Shown here in pieces: positions 14,684 to 15,962 of a stretch of DNA of 15,962 nucleotides. Positions within the stretch are counted from its first letter, which is position 1; each line of letters starts with the position of its first letter. The position numbers were made by a program, and so were the translations under genes. This DNA is from Microcaldota archaeon (GTDB lineage Archaea; Micrarchaeota; Micrarchaeia; Micrarchaeales; CABMGC01). The stretch lies in contig JAJZLO010000022.1 of the NCBI GenBank assembly GCA_021803405.1, positions 1-15,962 on the forward strand, given 5' to 3'. The notes under the pieces were generated by a model. That model saw only the letters and a program-made list of their open reading frames with translations. It did no database searches and was not told where the DNA came from.

Positions 14684-15354
14684 TATATCATCTCTTCTTC
14701 TACTTTTTCATCTGTTTTCTGTTCTGATGTTTGTGGCGCTTCTTTAAAGCTGCCTTTAGCTTTTGAATTGACCAGTTTTCCTATCCTTTCTGTTAGACCA
14801 GAAGTATGGGCTTCATTGCATACAACCTCTATAGATTCTATTGCAAGGTCTATATCTCCATCATTTAGCCATATCATCCCATTAAGGCCTATTATTATTC
14901 TTGTGCCTGTCCCATCGCTTATTTGCCTTATCATGGTGTTGTTCTTTCCAAGCAATCGATTTACCTTTGAGGGTTTTATCTTTATTATCTTTCCTCCGCG
15001 AAGAACTCTTGGCCTTGTTAAGATAACTGTTCCCGTCTTATCAAGCTCTTTTACAGATGCCTCTATAAAGTCACCAGTTGCAACATTACCTTCTGAGTAC
15101 TTCGAGATTATTAAGCCTTTATAAGGGGCATTTAAAATAACCGTTTCGGTGTTTAGTTTTGATTCCTCTATTATACCGATAACTTGATCATCGCGATTAG
15201 GATACCACAGCCCTTCAAGAGGTACTAGGCTCTTCTTTTCGTCATCGTACAGACCTAGCACCGTTGAGTAGGTTTTGTTGTTTTCCACTATAGAATCTAA
15301 AATTCTAAGCGGCTTATCATCTATTTGTTCTCCCGGAATTACTATTCTTCTCAT
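14683..15354 (-). CDS. rrp4: Exosome complex RNA-binding subunit Rrp4
   Basis: The 223-residue protein forms part of the RNA-entry cap on the Rrp41/Rrp42 ring. It has an N-terminal beta domain (IVIPGEQIDDKPL and onwards), an S1 domain at about 60-130 (IGIIEES, GNVATGDFIEASVKEL), and a KH domain at about 140-185 (VNRLLGKNNTMIRQISDGTGTRI). Csl4 would have a zinc ribbon instead of the KH domain, so Rrp4 is favoured. The last 25 residues form a Glu/Lys-rich tail that looks disordered and is longer than the fold needs. GAGG lies eight bases before the ATG, inside the end of the SBDS gene, whose stop is only three bases upstream. Confidence 0.96.
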   Translation of the reverse strand: MRRIVIPGEQIDDKPLRILDSIVENNKTYSTVLGLYDDEKKSLVPLEGLWYPNRDDQVIGIIEESKLNTETVILNAPYKGLIISKYSEGNVATGDFIEASVKELDKTGTVILTRPRVLRGGKIIKIKPSKVNRLLGKNNTMIRQISDGTGTRIIIGLNGMIWLNDGDIDLAIESIEVVCNEAHTSGLTERIGKLVNSKAKGSFKEAPQTSEQKTDEKVEEEMI

Positions 15355-15357
15355 TTA

Positions 15358-15962
15358 TTACGCCTCTATTTTTATTTCTACTTCGCCTTTTGTAAGAGAG
15401 TTCAATTTATCGAATGCTTCGTCTCTGAGTCCCGCAGGAAACTCCAATGTTGCTTTTAAAGAGCCATTTGAAAGCCATTCTTCCGACTTCATACCATAAT
15501 GCTTTAATGTTCCAAAACATCTATTTGCGTATGCTGCCGGTATCTGCACCTCTAACTTGACAGTTGCGAATTTTATTGGTAATTTAACATCTATTTTTTT
15601 AAGAACCATTTCTACCTGATCGTTTGCGTTTCTGAAAGGATCTACGTTTACCTTTGCCTCTTCCATTGCCGTTTCTATCCTTTGCGGTGTGTGTGGTGCC
15701 TTTGTTCTTGGATCTATAGAATTGGTTGCTATTATATTAATTATTTGTTTTCTTTTTTCCTCTATTAATTTGCTTCTTTGTTCGGTGGTTATAGGAACTT
15801 GTCCTTTTTTCAGTATTATGTCAGCTACTTGAGATACGTCAAGGGTATTGAAGATTTTTTTGACCTTATCCTGACTTTGGCGTTCTCCTTTATTAGCATC
15901 CTTGAATATCTCTTCCGCCTGAAGAACTTTCATTGGGTCCTTAATCTTCCCAGTTATATAGT
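15358..15962 (-). CDS. sdo1: Ribosome maturation protein SBDS (Sdo1), 5' end cut by window edge
   Basis: The visible 201 residues are the middle and C-terminal domains of the archaeal SBDS protein, which helps release the anti-association factor aIF6 from new large ribosomal subunits. Diagnostic segments are VLQAEEIFKDANKGERQS, VADIILKKGQVPITTEQR, NIIATNSIDPRTKAPHTPQRIE and the C-terminal LKHYGMKSEEWLSNGSLK. An ATG at 15933 exists, but the frame continues in phase to the edge and encodes YITGKIKDPMKV, matching the FYSH-domain end of family members. The true start therefore lies beyond the window and about 30-40 residues are missing. It is the first visible gene of the exosome operon, its usual place in archaea. 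Confidence 0.95.
   Translation of the reverse strand, partial: YITGKIKDPMKVLQAEEIFKDANKGERQSQDKVKKIFNTLDVSQVADIILKKGQVPITTEQRSKLIEEKRKQIINIIATNSIDPRTKAPHTPQRIETAMEEAKVNVDPFRNANDQVEMVLKKIDVKLPIKFATVKLEVQIPAAYANRCFGTLKHYGMKSEEWLSNGSLKATLEFPAGLRDEAFDKLNSLTKGEVEIKIEA

Noticed and set aside
15358..15933. A complete SBDS gene starting at ATG 15933
   Set aside because: The frame stays open upstream of that ATG and still encodes SBDS-like residues to the window edge, so the ATG is internal.

Overview
The window is AT-rich chromosomal DNA from an archaeon. It carries SBDS, the exosome core (Rrp4, Rrp41, Rrp42), ribosomal protein L37Ae and RNA polymerase subunit P in one operon, plus an archaeal histone-fold protein and a tRNA-Gly gene with a bulge-helix-bulge intron. 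Very compact spacing, low GC and a giant Asn/Ser/Thr-rich surface protein fit a small-genome DPANN-type archaeon, possibly an acidophilic ARMAN lineage (Parvarchaeum/Micrarchaeum-like). That placement is inference; no rRNA is present to confirm it.

Layout. Positions 1-476 hold the 5' part of a minus-strand membrane protein that runs off the left edge. Positions 629-1730 hold a plus-strand pair: a small YjdJ/NATD1-type acetyltransferase whose end overlaps a type I-beta DAHP synthase (first step of the shikimate pathway). Positions 1886-8827 are one gene for a 2313-residue secreted, membrane-anchored modular protein. It has a signal peptide, a DUF2341-like head, about twelve Ig-like modules, a LamG-like domain nested inside one module, a YVTN-type beta-propeller, a Thr/Ser stalk, a membrane-proximal domain, a transmembrane helix and a basic tail. 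It converges on a minus-strand unit: thioredoxin, hisS, an unknown 169-residue protein and tRNA-Gly(CCC) (11133 down to 8890). Diverging from thioredoxin is a plus-strand unit of histone, zinc-ribbon protein and PRC-barrel protein (11310-12304). From 15962 down to 12430 runs the minus-strand operon SBDS-rrp4-rrp41-rrp42-rpl37ae-unknown-rpoP.

How it works together. The right half is information processing: ribosome maturation, RNA degradation/tailing, transcription, chromatin, and tRNA charging. The left half is cell surface and aromatic biosynthesis. A shared translation-start signature, GTGAT followed by exactly three bases and the start codon, recurs in the right half. It decides several starts (Rrp42 at 13944, L37Ae at a GTG, PRC protein, RpoP) and often overlaps the stop codon of the preceding gene, which suggests translational coupling. 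The least-described parts are the giant surface protein, the 13-base tRNA intron, and the unknown proteins at 8990-9499, 11509-12057 and 12569-12928. No mobile element, CRISPR array, rRNA or origin was seen.
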